From Bugula neritina (taxonomy: Eukaryota; Bryozoa; Gymnolaemata; Cheilostomatida; Bugulidae): 64,000 nt of DNA. The translations under genes were made by a program, and so were the position numbers. Below are positions 49,869 to 64,000 of this stretch, piece by piece (positions within the stretch are counted from its first letter, which is position 1; every line of letters begins with the position of its first letter). Location of the stretch: positions 29,245,628-29,309,627 of the forward strand of contig OZ037767.1 of NCBI GenBank assembly GCA_964035545.1. Direction: 5' to 3'. The notes below the pieces were generated by a model. That model was not told the origin of the DNA, searched no databases, and saw nothing but the letters and a program-made list of their open reading frames with translations.

Positions 49869-51506
49869 AATTTTTATCTCAATAGCGGAACAAAGCTTTA
49901 CTTATTGGCAGATATTTCACTCCTATGCATACTTTGTATGGAGTTCCTGTCTGGTTATTCACTTCACATCTTATATTCCTGTGTTTCTATCATGGTTCAG
50001 CATTTGTTTTTCCTTCATACAGGCAGATCTATTATAGAAAGTAAAAGAGTGTGTTAATATTTAATATAATATATTTATTCAGTAACCCACGGCTTGCTTT
50101 CCTCCTTATATCATTCAACTTATATAATCAGCATTGGCCTACTACATAGCAATTTAAAGCTATTGTTAGACATTAGTGCAGCTTATTGCTGCCGTATAAT
50201 GGCTAAATACTTTTAATGCTGTCATTATTTTCTTATTAAAATGTTTTTAATAAATTTGTTGTCACTTTTTTTGTTCTTTAAAGTTCAATTTTATATTTTG
50301 TATCTACCTAAACAAGATAGAAGAACAAAATATAAATATTTCTTTTTGCCATATTTGTTCTTTCATTGCTGGATCAGTCTTACAATTACTTCATTTATAA
50401 CTCAGCTAAATTGACACTGATTACCCTTTGTTAATTACTAAAGGTATTGAGTGAGTGCAGGTAGATGCTCTACACCGCTCTACACTGCCTTCGTATGTCA
50501 AGGGGTGGCTACCATCATAAATATTTAGAGGTGAATATCAAAGATACTCAAAATAATGTGGGTACATGACAATACGTTAGCTAGTCCCTTTTCCATAGTG
50601 GTATTACTTTGAACTAGTCTTGAAGTATTACATTTAATATGCTCGTTTCTGATATATAACCACCTCATATATTATAAACTGCAAATATAGTTATGTGATG
50701 GAATCACTTATATGTAGGCCAGCATTATAACATGATTATGATTGAGCATAACATTCAAATTATGTTTTCTAATAAACAGAAGGAGACTCTTTCAGAAATT
50801 AAAACTAAAAATTAGATTCTTGGTACAGTTTTTGTTCAAATAAATGTGATGCAAGAAACTCATGCAGCTCTAAATTGAGATGAAACTTTCAAATTAGTAA
50901 GAAGTTAAGTCTTGCATGGTGACCCCTCTAATATGTAAACCTCTTAGGTATACAGTTTTTAGGTTAAGCAACAGCTATAGTTATTACGTTCTAACCTACT
51001 CTTGATGCTGTAGTATTGCAATACCAATTTTTTGCAACTTATCAATTTCAAAAATTCCTTACCTGATGAATAATAGACCCATTACATAGATCATTATAAG
51101 CACATGATAACATCACTCAATTGAAGTTAGTAGAATGACTATTGTACGGCGGTTTTTAAGTATCTGGCAATTATACCTAACAACAAAACCAATTTTATCT
51201 GCACGCTTTTAGCTTGGTAAAAATATGTACAATATACAATATTTACATGCTGCATTTGGATGTTACAAAACTTCTCCATAGTTGATGGCTATAAAAATAA
51301 TGCTAGAATATATACACTCTCACCAATGGTGTGTTTACATTGTGTAAGATAGGAGTGTGTGTATTAACATACTATATTCTGGTGTCTTTAGTGGTTCATT
51401 CATATAGCATATGATGGTTCTCATAACCCATTTATATCATAGAACAGAGTCTAGCCAATTCAAACAAGTGTAGTTCCTTAACTTTCAGTATCGGTGAGCT
51501 GCTAAA
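49869..51506. other. intergenic, gene-less
   Basis: TMEM50 3' UTR followed by AT-rich sequence. An open frame at 49840-50037 overlaps the TMEM50 last exon in another frame and is a shadow. Nothing else is recognisable. Confidence 0.45.
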
Positions 51507-54119
<2,613 letters not shown>

Positions 54120-55243
54120 TTGGTCGCACAGGATCAGTCGTTACTGTGATTATCTATTATTTCCCTTAATTAAAATCTAATTATGTTAATTTGTTATATT
54201 CATGATGAAACTAGTTATTATTAGAACTATATAAGAAAATGCTAAACATTAGTTTTATCATTTATTGGAGTCTTGCATATTCGTGTTGATTAATTAAAAA
54301 ATTAAACTTTTGTTTCTAAAAATATAACAGACTAACTATTTCTATGCACTAAGTTTTACACAAAAAGGTCAGCACTATAAAATATATATTGTATTATGCA
54401 TGTTTCAGCACTTTCTGAGCGTAGCAAAAGCTGTCATAGCACTGATTGGTTAAGAGGGATCAATTGAATGAGCAAAATGATGTGTTGAACATTATGTAGG
54501 TAAACTATATGATTTGACTAGTCAAAAACTTAACAAAAGATGGCAAGATAAAAAGCAATTAAAATATAAAAAGCAGCCATAATTTACCCTGATTGGCTGC
54601 AACAAAAGGAGTAGATTTTAAGTTACAAGTATTTTTACACAGCTACAAAATCTATAAAAATAAACTATGCCAAAAGTGTTCACAAACATCTGCAAATATG
54701 TAATAAATATGTTCGTTGAAAATTGTCAAAACTGCAAAAATGCAACTCAGCTGGACTAAATCACATTGATGCTATGCTGACCCAATAGTAAAATCATCTT
54801 AGTGTTGAAGGTACAAAGGTGACAAGCTTATATACTATAGTATCAATATTGACTTAATATTAATATGTTTTATTCCCTATAGTGTCAACCGTTCTGTTGC
54901 TAATTTGGGCTTTACTGTAGAAGTTTCAACTGAATATATTTACTGTTAATTTAAAATATATTACTCCTAAAGTTTATGTAAAATACTGGTCAGGTTGATA
55001 CTTTTACACCACACATTTGAATACTTTGAGAGTTGTCATCAATAACTAACGCTAGTTAAGTCACATTTTAAGCTGTTACACAAAACTAGTTCTATTCATA
55101 CTTAAAATCTACTTTTCTTAGTTCAAACATGATTCTTGTCTTACATTATGTTTCATTTCACACCAAGTAAGAGTTCATGTTAGTCTGTTGTTCTTTACTA
55201 AGACACAGCCCTGCAGTATATGAGAACATTGCAGGATCACATG
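54120..55243. other. convergent intergenic region
   Basis: The gap between the p24/TMED stop (+) and the stop of the coiled-coil gene (-). AT-rich, with no recognisable gene or repeat. Confidence 0.45.
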
Positions 55244-58200
55244 CTACCTTCTCTTTGAAGAGTGTGAAGGATATTCTTTGGGTTTTAAGCCGACATTTGC
55301 TTTGAAGCTTTCAAACTGTTCATTCTCTGCTTTAGTCATGGCATCATTCAGCAAATAAATAATCCGTCTTTGCTGTTTTCTCAACTCCTGCCCTCGTTCT
55401 TTCGCTTCTTTGGCTTCCACTTTTAACTTTTCTGCTTGCTTAACTACAAATAACCAACAATTATTAACAAAAATATAAGTGACTGTAACAGGCAATCTAC
55501 ATTTATATATAGTCCCAAGTCAAGAGAGTTTGTGATGGTAAAAACCAGTAGATGAACTGTGGATTTTGCGTCAAACCATGTTGAAGAAATAGTTGGGAGC
55601 CTTCAAAGTACGCCCCTTTTTAATCAAGTATGCTCTTCTGGCTAACTAGCTTTACTATAGAGTTATGTAATCTACTGCATCAGTACAACGTTGTTCGAGC
55701 TGTGTCTCACATATCATATATATTATATATGTCTCAAATCAACAGGAGTTGATATTAAAAGAGATGCTGCTTTAGGATAATACACTTACTTCTTTCTTTG
55801 TCACTTTCTACTTTTTTCATAATCTTCAACTTGGCTTTTATTTGCTGCTTGGCCTATATAAATAAATAAATGAATAAGTCTGAGTTCAAGAAGCAGTAAG
55901 CTTCACTCAACCTATTACAATTAATTTTTTCCCTGCTCTCGTTATGCCTTATGTATATATTTATAAGGAAAATATAAGGAACATCCAAAGAAAAGTTACT
56001 TTGTGGTTATTTCTGGTCTAAGTTGTTTAATATTTAAAAGAGAAATATATTCAAAAGCTCTGTAAAAAGTCTACAAGCATAAGTTTACAACTCATAGAAG
56101 CAGGTAGTGAGCGCAAGAAGTTGTCTTACCATGTTATCTGACAAGCTGGGAATATAGTCATACTTCTTTAACATTTCTAAACTCGGTGTACAAGGAGGTG
56201 CTGATGGGTGCAATGACTGCGTTGAACTTTTCTCTGCCACAGAAATATCCGCAGACTGCTTCTGAGATAAAAATACCTGCAAAAATAAAACAATTAATAT
56301 TAAATTGGAGTACAAATATTATATATATAATTTTCTCAGCGTTTCTAATTTGTTGTGCAAAATATGACAACATGAAAAGTAAGAATAGATTATTTTTATT
56401 TAGCGAGATAACCACTTGTAAGGTCGATATGCTAAAAAACTTAATTGAAAACAAGAGCATGGCCCATAAATTGGAAAAGATAGCCCCAAAATAATTTATT
56501 GTCCATAAACTGTAAACCATTTTGCATGAATTAATACATGAAAATTATACAGACGCAATTGATCATGCTTATTGTAAATTACTTTGTGTAATAATGCACA
56601 TGCACAAGAAAACACCTAACTGTCTAAATAGATCGACTTGCATGAATTTAGGCTGGCATACTAGAAATTTGCTAAAACAGCTGAAAAAGTGAAAAGTAGA
56701 TGAGGCATAAAATGCAAATCAGTTTATTATTGGAAATATATGTGCTAATTCAGTTATATATACATGTGTATATATAACTGAATTAGCACATATATGGTTA
56801 TAAATTATGATATTTTACATACTTTGATTGCTTTAGTACTGGAGGTAGTAAACTCGGGTTTTCCCATCTTATTCTCATCAACAGAAAGCCTATGAGTTAT
56901 ATTTTTTCCTGTCCTATTTTTTTCAATTCGATGGTGTTTGTGTGGTATAGAGGCTCTTCCTTTATGCAGATTGTTAACTACAGAACTTGAGTTGGTGTTA
57001 CTCTTTTGCTTGCTATGATTATTCAAGTTAATTCTACTTAAGGAACTTGCACTATTCTCTCGCTTCATACTCAAGTTGGGGGACCCAGGCTTTGATTGGT
57101 ACACCTGATAGGTTTTCTAGAAGAAATATAAAACACTTACCGAATGAGTAACAGTTTTAACAATAAGTAAGAACATAACAAGTAATCAGTCTCATATATC
57201 AATAATATTTATCAATTATCATTGCTAATTATATTTATGCAGGTATTAAGTTCACTGCTGAGATGAATAAAAGCACTTAATAACATTATTTGTAAAAATA
57301 AATATTTAAAGAATCTTAATTGAACTCATTTTGAATGTGAAATATTTTATAATTTTTAAAATAGATTTTGCTTTTGTCTTTTAGACTCAGTTTGTTGAAA
57401 TATTGAAAAATGTGCAGTTCAATATCAACAATAGTAACTTTCAGTTGTTCTGCCACTTAGCCTTAGTATTTAGATTTGTAATCACCTGATGAGAAATTAG
57501 ATTTAAAAAGCTCATTTTGCTCTGTAAATAAACTCTGAACAGGTTTGTGAACATACCATTGCATTGAAAATAAAGATATAGCAAATTATGGAATGAAAAT
57601 TTATGAAGACTAACCCTTTGACTAGAGAGGTGAGAAAATTCATTACTATGTCTAAGTACTTGAGGAGATATTGGTTGCTTGTTGGAATTACTAGTGTGAG
57701 AGAATTTCCTACTCAGAACTTTCACTCCACCTAAACAAAGGATACAACAGTCATGGTAGGTCAACCCTTACAGTTATTATTAAATATATAAAGAAAGCTA
57801 ATCAAAATGACAAAATCCACAACTGAATAAAAGCATATAAAATATAGTTTATAATTGACAGTACATTTTATTGCACTAGGAATTGCAAAAAAATTGTATA
57901 GTGTTTATATAATTACCAATATTTTTATTGTATTAGGAATTGCAAGAAAATTGTATGAAACAAAATAGTGTTTATATAATTACCATATTTTGATAAATTA
58001 TTAAATGCTTAAAATCTTGTCACTTGTAGTTTTCGTATTTTGAGGTATTAAGAAACAAAAATAAAAAGCTATCAATGATTGCAAAAGCAGTAAACCATCT
58101 AATAATTAAATGTAAGTAAAATTGCTTGATTGTTTAATTTCTGCATGAGTTTTGGCCTTTGCATATTACTACAACAGTTGAGAAATAGCAAATGACTACT

Positions 58201-58648
58201 TATTTAAATTACTCATACTAAAAGCCATAAAGACTAAAGAGGCTCATAGATTTAGATAAATAGAAAATATGATTTCAACAAAAACTGATGAAACTGTAAG
58301 AAATAGATCTTTGATACCTATACTGAAAGTTTCTTGATTGCCAGAGTTGATTGTAATGCCCGAGTTTGATTGCAATAGAGTTGCATTAAGAAGCTGTCTG
58401 TCATACTTAGATTTCTTCTTTATGTGCAAACTAACAGCAGATTTAATTCTTGTGGGCTGTACAGCTATATAACTTTGTGATCCAGTGCCTAGAAGTAAAG
58501 TATACCGGAAGTTTAAACAACCGCGCCTTAAATTGAATACTATAGAGAACAACTAAAGCTAGATATAAGATTTAGATTACAACAAAAGATTTAGACTTTA
58601 CTAACCTGCATCATATTGTATTGAAGGAAGAATATTGCTAATGTTCAT
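55244..58648 (-). CDS. unrecognised Ser-rich, C-terminally coiled-coil protein
   Basis: Family not recognised. Seven exons in transcript order: 58606-58648, 58318-58488, 57615-57730, 56823-57116, 56130-56276, 55790-55853, 55244-55443. All junctions agree in phase and give 344 residues. Residues 1-210 are polar and rich in Ser, Asn, Lys and Gln, probably disordered (for example SRKFSHTSNSNKQPISPQ). About 235-260 holds a short conserved-looking segment, PSLEMLKKYDYIPSLSDNM. About 258-325 is a strongly charged helix (KAKLKIMKKVESDKER, EAKEAKERGQELRKQQRR), likely a coiled coil, ending with NEQFESFKANVGLKP and a basic tail SSKRR. There is no signal peptide or membrane segment, so it is likely cytosolic, cytoskeletal or nuclear. 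The consistent phasing over seven exons is the main evidence that it is real. Confidence 0.75.
56736..56795. repeat. perfect 29-bp-arm palindrome
   Basis: Left arm 56736-56764 and right arm 56767-56795 are exact reverse complements with a two-base TG loop. The core is TGTGCTAATTCAGTTATATA and its complement. It lies in an intron of the coiled-coil gene, 27 bp from a donor site (exon edge 56823). It could be a tiny foldback element. Confidence 0.95.
57865..57985. repeat. about 65-bp tandem duplication
   Basis: Two adjacent copies contain TTTTATTG-ACTAGGAATTGCAA or a TATTAGG variant, then AAATTGTAT and TAGTGTTTATATAATTACCA. The second copy has a 9-base insertion. It lies in an intron of the coiled-coil gene. 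Confidence 0.8.
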
Positions 58649-60566
58649 CACAAGTTCTGCTATCTCACATAGCTACATCTATTCTTGCAAATTCTAAAAT
58701 GTATAAAATACCAAGAAAATGCAAAAAATATTGCATTAAAAACCCAAAACAAATTTAGAAAAGTAAATGTTTGTTAATAGCATTTATATTTATAAAAAAA
58801 TATATTAAATATTTTCATTTAAATTAAAATAGAATGGTATATTTTTAGTGGGCTTGCTTAGATATTATTTTAAACTTTAGTTTAATTATTAGTAAAAATG
58901 TCATTGCTTTTCAAAAGTTTAACTTTGTTATTTAGTTTTAATATAGGTTGATGTTAAGCTTAGTAGTTTAAACTGAAATGTAAAAAAACTGAGAAGATAA
59001 TTGAAATCAATAAAAACATTAACATTAGATTTAGCAAAACTGTTTACAGCTGTGAGCTGAGCTATCATTATGATTGCTAACACTACATTTATATAAAAAT
59101 TTCAACTTTTTTATCAACATATGCTAAATTGCCACTGCTAAAAAAGTCATTTTTGTTATAGTTATTTGACAGTCAGTCATAAAAACTCTGAGTTATTTAC
59201 TATTTAGTGAATAATAATAAGGATATATGTTTACACTTTATTTTTAGGTTAAAAATCACAATATAAATACAACTTCAACTTTGGATTTATCTTATACTAA
59301 GCCTATTAGTAATATTAATAATAATAGTAATACTACATTAATGTCTAATAGCAATTCAATAATTACAATACTCATCCACATGGAGTTGGACACCTGCCCA
59401 TGGTGATGGACTTTATTTTGAACTAACTTGTTATTAATTATGTAAAACTAAGGATAAAGTTTATATAGGAACAAATTAATTGAAGTATATTATAGATAGA
59501 TATTAAAGAGGCCTTTTAAAAAAAGAAGCCTAATAGATAGCCAGATGTTGCAATATGAATGTGAATAACCCCACAATAACAATAACATCATAGTAGCAGT
59601 GGGACAGTGTGGATGCTGTCATAGTAACCTCTCACAAAATACGAAGATCTACGATACATAACAACCTTGACCCAAGTTAGCAGATCCGGCTTTGTTATTT
59701 TGGTTCAACATGAACTTATAGTTATGCAATTACTATTGTAGTTATGCACTTATAGTTATTACTTTATGCTTATAGTTATACTAGTACTTAAACTTATAGG
59801 CATTGATTTGATTTTTAGTAATCAGCGCCACTACCTGTGCTATGTTACAAATACATACTGATAGTGAGACTGTAGTACTAGTGGACGAGAGATGTTAAAA
59901 TTGAACTGAAAATGAAATTCAAACTGAAAGTGAATCTAATTGTAGAAATAGATGTAATGACTAATGACTCACAATTGAAGATTTAGTTTTATAATTTAAA
60001 TTGCGAAGACTCACAGTCAGTGTCACTCACTCTCAGATTGTGAAGTGTGAAGACCTATGGCGACCGCTATCATCGAGTTATACTTGTAGTTGTACATTGT
60101 CATTGTGATTGATTCTTAAACTAACACTAACAGTAACAGTAAGTGTAACAATAATACTAATAGTAATACTAATAGTAATACTAATAATAATACTTATACT
60201 TATTAGGTTATAGTAATAGTAACACTATTTAAGTATTTTACTTAAACTTTAAGTTATGAGATTAAAATTGTAATATAAATTTCAAGTTCAAGATGATAAT
60301 CATAATCATAATCAACCTCAATTTAAATTGCAATATTAATATGAATATCAAATTCAATATGAAATTGAATATGAACACTTATAATTAAAGTATTTAATAA
60401 AGACCTGTAAGTGTAAGTACTATTAGTATAAATACCTAAAAGTAAAAGTGTGTTTATAAAATTAAAAAATTTATTCAACTATAAAAATAACAATATTGAT
60501 ATTAATAACAATAAATTTGTGATATACTTATAATATATACTTATAATTATAGTAATACTATACTAT
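58649..60566. other. gene-less, with a cryptically simple block
   Basis: Upstream of the coiled-coil gene. From about 59.2 to 60.56 kb there are scrambled short motifs (ACTAATAGTAATACTAATAG, AACACTAACAGTAACAG, TATGAATATCAAATTC) like those near 37.7 and 46.2 kb. No gene recognised. Confidence 0.5.
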
Positions 60567-61149
60567 TGTAATGGATTTTAACGCTCTAGTAATTATATCG
60601 CGTCACTATTATAATGGACTTAGCGTAACTTTGTAAATACTGTAAATGCTGTAATTATAGCTAAGCTCCTTGCGTAGCTTTCTAATGCCTCAAATATTGT
60701 AATTATAGCTAAGCTTAGTGTAGTAAATAGCGTAATGATTGTGAATTGCCCTTCCTATTATTTTTTTGTTTGTTTACTGTAATAGTTTTTGTGAGTTGTA
60801 TTCCCTCGCACTCGTTTTCTTTTTATTATATGTAAGCCGAGACTCGTGCGAAGTCGGAGACCGAAGACACGATGTCGGAGGGACCTGCCCGAGATCGGGC
60901 AGCACTCCCTCCGATGTCGGTCGGCGGAACCCCGACGTTCGCACGAGTTTCGGCCCCTCATTAGTGGCGGGAATTCCCCCCTATATAAGTGCGAAGCTTT
61001 TCAAAGTTGATTCATTCTTGTACTGGAGCTCGAAGCAGTCAGAAGAAATAAATACTCATAGATTCATTTTAATCAAGACTCTTTATTTCTCTCACAATAA
61101 CTGGCATGCAGACTACTAGTCTATTCTTATAATCCACAAAATCACAACA
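60567..61149 (+). mobile_element. probable solo LTR of an LTR retrotransposon
   Basis: A 583-bp segment starts TGTAATGG and ends CACAACA (TG...CA), flanked by CTAT on both sides (60563-60566 and 61150-61153). It contains a GC-rich block in otherwise AT-rich DNA, then CCCTATATAAGTGCG, a good TATA box, at about 60.98 kb. AATAAA follows about 60 bp further on, the expected U3-R-U5 order on the plus strand. No internal gag/pol is present on either side, so it would be a solo LTR. The flanks are low-complexity CTATTA-type sequence, so the 4-bp duplication is weak evidence. Ty3/gypsy is only a guess. Confidence 0.65.
60837..60953. repeat. nested GC-rich hairpin inside the LTR
   Basis: Three nested stems: CCGAGACTCGTGCGAAGTCGG (60837-60857) with 60932-60953; TCGGAGGGA (about 60875-60883) with TCCCTCCGA (60906-60914); and CTGCCCGA (60885-60892) with TCGGGCAG (60895-60902). 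Together they form a roughly 117-base imperfect palindrome ending about 30 bp upstream of the TATA box. Confidence 0.88.
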
Positions 61150-64000
61150 CTATTACTAGTACTAATAGTACTACTTTTATTGGTATTATTAATAGTAATA
61201 CTATTATTTATTATTTTACTATTACTATTATACTTATACTAGTAGTCCGATACAGCTTTTCATATCATTATGACAACTTGCATGTCTTATGTTTCAAAAC
61301 TCTATTCTGGTGTCTTTTTCCAGAGTGGCCTATTATTTATAACAAACGAATTAGTTGTTTAAAAATTATTGTTGAAGATACAGTACCATATATTCATATT
61401 TGGGATAAAATTTGTCTCAATTGCACCTTGTCTAAGTTTAGGTTTTGAATGCTTCCCTTTACTAGTCAGAATAAATGTAATTATACAGTCTGTACCAGCT
61501 ATGGTATCTGTGCATGTGTCTTGGTTATTTGACTTTTAAGAGTGTCACTTATAGAATTTTGTATTGAATACTAAATATTTGTATCTTTGAGTTTTTAGGC
61601 AGAATAAATTACATAAGTTTGCTCACATTGCATAGAAATATCAACTTATACACGTAATGTTTATTTAATCTGCAGTTTGTATTTTTGTTTTGGAAATTTC
61701 TAGCAATTTTGTTGAAAGTTTGGCCTGAAGTCGTATGCCATATTTTAAGTGTTGAACTAGTAATCAATGTTCCAAAGAACAACTAAAAACTACAAATTTA
61801 CTCTTAGCTAATTGCAGTTGAAAGAAATGAAAACCTAAAACTGGCTAAATGTGTTTTCTTTATTTTCAGAAAAATAGCGTCCAATTCATAACGTTTTGCT
61901 AGCAGTTGAGTTTTAATTTTAGTATAAGGAGCTACTTCATTATACAATGCTATTATAGCCAACTGATAAATGAAAATAACTTGATATATATTTAGATAAC
62001 TGCAATTCAAAGAGAACACAATGCTTTGCTGAGTGTATGCTATTATGATGCTAAGTTGTTGATAAATTAAAATGTATAAATAATGTGTTTTATCATTAAG
62101 GATCTGTACCATTCAAATTTAACATCACATGTCAAATTAACACTCAATTTATCATCCAATTATTGGCTGGCTTTAGACAGCCTGTTGGTTTTACAATCTT
62201 GCGTGGTACTTTTTAGTGCTTCTAGTGCAAGGCCCAACTGGTTTATAGTAAAACGTTATTGTCACATTATTTTGTATTGACTTTAAGCTGCAAATTTTCA
62301 ATGCGACTAAAAATTTGCTGTGTTGCTGTGTACACTTCCACTTCTTATTTTTTACTCAACTAGAAATGCAACCACTGTCTATTAGATTTAGACTGGATTA
62401 TGTAGTGGTCCAAAGATTATGTTACTCTAGAGTCTAGTCTATATAATGTCTTGCATTGCAAATATAAAATTAAAAGTTTTGAACAGCCATGTCTTTTTAG
62501 CATTTCAGTATAACTTTTTGAAGAGGACAAAATAGCTTGCTAACAAAGTATTTTATATACTAATAGCTTTTATATATGACACTACATACACATGAATTAG
62601 TTCTGTGTCCAGTTAGACCCTAGTTAATGATTTGTTATTGTCCAATTAAAAGAGTTGACTTATTTTCAGAAAAGTTGTACAGTTTATGCAATTTTATAAG
62701 GTCCCATCAACAAGTCCAAGGAAATTGTGTGCGGGTAAAATATTTCAGCTAGTTATTGTACCTTGTTATTCCACTGTTTGCTACAAAATGAATTTAACAC
62801 AATGTTTAAAAGAACTGACCTTTTTTGTTTTAGACATGTTAACCCAATAACCCAATAAATAGAATACAATATTCCTCAGTAGAAACAACTAGTTACAGCT
62901 GGTCTGTGACACTTATCAACAGCTATATGAACTATTAGAACCTGAACTGCCCTGTCTATTTGCATTGGATTTGTGCCACGTTGTTTACTAGCATCATGTA
63001 CTGTATTAGGCAGTAAGTACCAGTTATTGTGTAATCTTAGAGCGTGCACTCTGCACTCTGCACCCTGCCCAGGGTCAATAGATTGCGGGCTGATTTCAGC
63101 TTGTTTACTGAGCTGTGATTGGTGGGTTTTAGACAAGCCTGTTTGACATATTCGTACATAATCACTCATCACCGTGTAGGCGAATTTCTTAAGCCTGGAA
63201 TTATAATCGCGGTGGTGGGCGGTGTCTATGTATTGCCTCTATTTTTGTGTGTTTATGCCATGAGATTTTGGCTATAGATTATCATGCCATATATTTTCAG
63301 ATAGTTGCTAGGCATATTGGGTGCAGCTGATTGCCAGCATGAAGTCAACATGTGTGCTGAATAGCAGCTGATTTAGTAATTTCTAGAGGTGAATGAAAAG
63401 CAGCACCATGTCTCGCGCATTGATCTCTTTGAAATCTGTGCAATGCAGTCTGTGGAATCTTTGGTTATGGCTTATAGAGATCTGGGGTATGAGAGTCTTG
63501 TTATTTGCTATCCTTACTTGTTGGCGTTTTACTTCCTATGCTATGTTATTTGTTGTATTAAAACACTGGCTCTCTTGTGGAAAAGTTTAGAATGTATTGT
63601 CTATTTTTTTGAGAGCTGGTTTGCATCCTCCCAGGGCCCACCGAGTTGTTGATGCTGATTGTTTTTCTCCATAGATGTTAAATTTATAACATGGAACTAG
63701 AATGCTTCAATTGAGACAAATTATGAAATACAAATAGCGTGCTGCCATAATTAGCAGAAATATGAGCTTTGCTAAAAATAGGTTTTTGTATCTAAATTTT
63801 AACTGCAAGTTTAATTCTTTGTTTGGCCTACAAAATTTGTGAATTTTCTTACTGCACATGAGCCATACCTGCACGTTTCATTTTGTTCTTTACTTACTTT
63901 GTGTTTCTGTTATATAAAATTAATCTATTTATTAGTTGCTCCGTTAAGTTCAGCCACTTAAAAACTGCAACTAGGTTGAAAGTGTAAGTCCCTTTCACTC
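61150..64000. other. gene-less terminal stretch
   Basis: A short block of TAATAGTACTA-type simple sequence (61.15-61.25 kb) is followed by AT-rich DNA. Open frames around 62.88-63.17 kb (-) and 63.39-63.65 kb (+, hydrophobic) have no family signature or clear splice context, so they are not called as genes. Confidence 0.45.

Noticed and set aside
60758-60961. 67-residue Arg-rich minus-strand frame
   Set aside because: It is the GC-rich hairpin of the LTR read through; no protein family.
62876-63172. 98-residue minus-strand frame with normal-looking composition
   Set aside because: No recognisable motif or splice-linked neighbours; left uncalled.
63389-63652. 87-residue hydrophobic frame (and a 65-residue frame in another phase)
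   Set aside because: Hydrophobic and Cys-rich in two overlapping frames, with no family match, no clear splice context and AT-rich codon use. It could be a fragment of a membrane gene running off the window, but cannot be supported.

Overview
The window is animal nuclear DNA. It is AT-rich, with GT-AG introns, very long dinucleotide microsatellites and minisatellites, and pieces of LINE, LTR, DNA-transposon and tRNA-SINE-like repeats. The conserved genes (KCNQ1, TELO2, TMEM50, p24/TMED, apolipoprotein-L-like) and the LINE with a PHD finger in ORF1 suggest an invertebrate, probably a lophotrochozoan such as a mollusc or bryozoan. The phylum cannot be fixed by eye. All exon models were built by hand from splice signals, reading-frame phase and remembered family signatures; no search was run.

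Layout. 1-11.6 kb: no convincing gene; a 360-bp polypyrimidine tract, several minisatellites and a dispersed repeat pair. 11.6-23.0 kb (+): a 15-exon KCNQ1-type voltage-gated potassium channel with a 1.34-kb terminal-inverted-repeat element in one intron. 24.2-30.6 kb (+): a 12-exon gene for a single-pass membrane protein I do not recognise. It has a tiny ectodomain, a Cys-rich membrane exit and a long tail carrying nine YTIY motifs, some of them in ITAM-like pairs. 31.7-37.2 kb (-): 13-exon TELO2. 39.3-45.4 kb (-): a three-exon apolipoprotein-L-like gene whose first intron holds a nearly full-length PHD-finger LINE on the opposite strand. 47.4-49.9 kb (+): TMEM50. 51.5-54.1 kb (+): p24/TMED cargo receptor. 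55.2-58.6 kb (-): an unrecognised coiled-coil protein. 60.6-61.1 kb: a probable solo LTR with a large nested hairpin. The last 3 kb has nothing I can support.

The genes are unrelated housekeeping and membrane genes and do not form a pathway. The most interesting locus is the YTIY-repeat membrane protein at 24.2-30.6 kb. Its architecture (signal peptide, about 23-residue ectodomain, one membrane helix, tandem tyrosine motifs) is what one would expect of a receptor-associated phosphotyrosine signalling adaptor. A second theme is that several intronic repeat arrays sit on, and include, splice sites.
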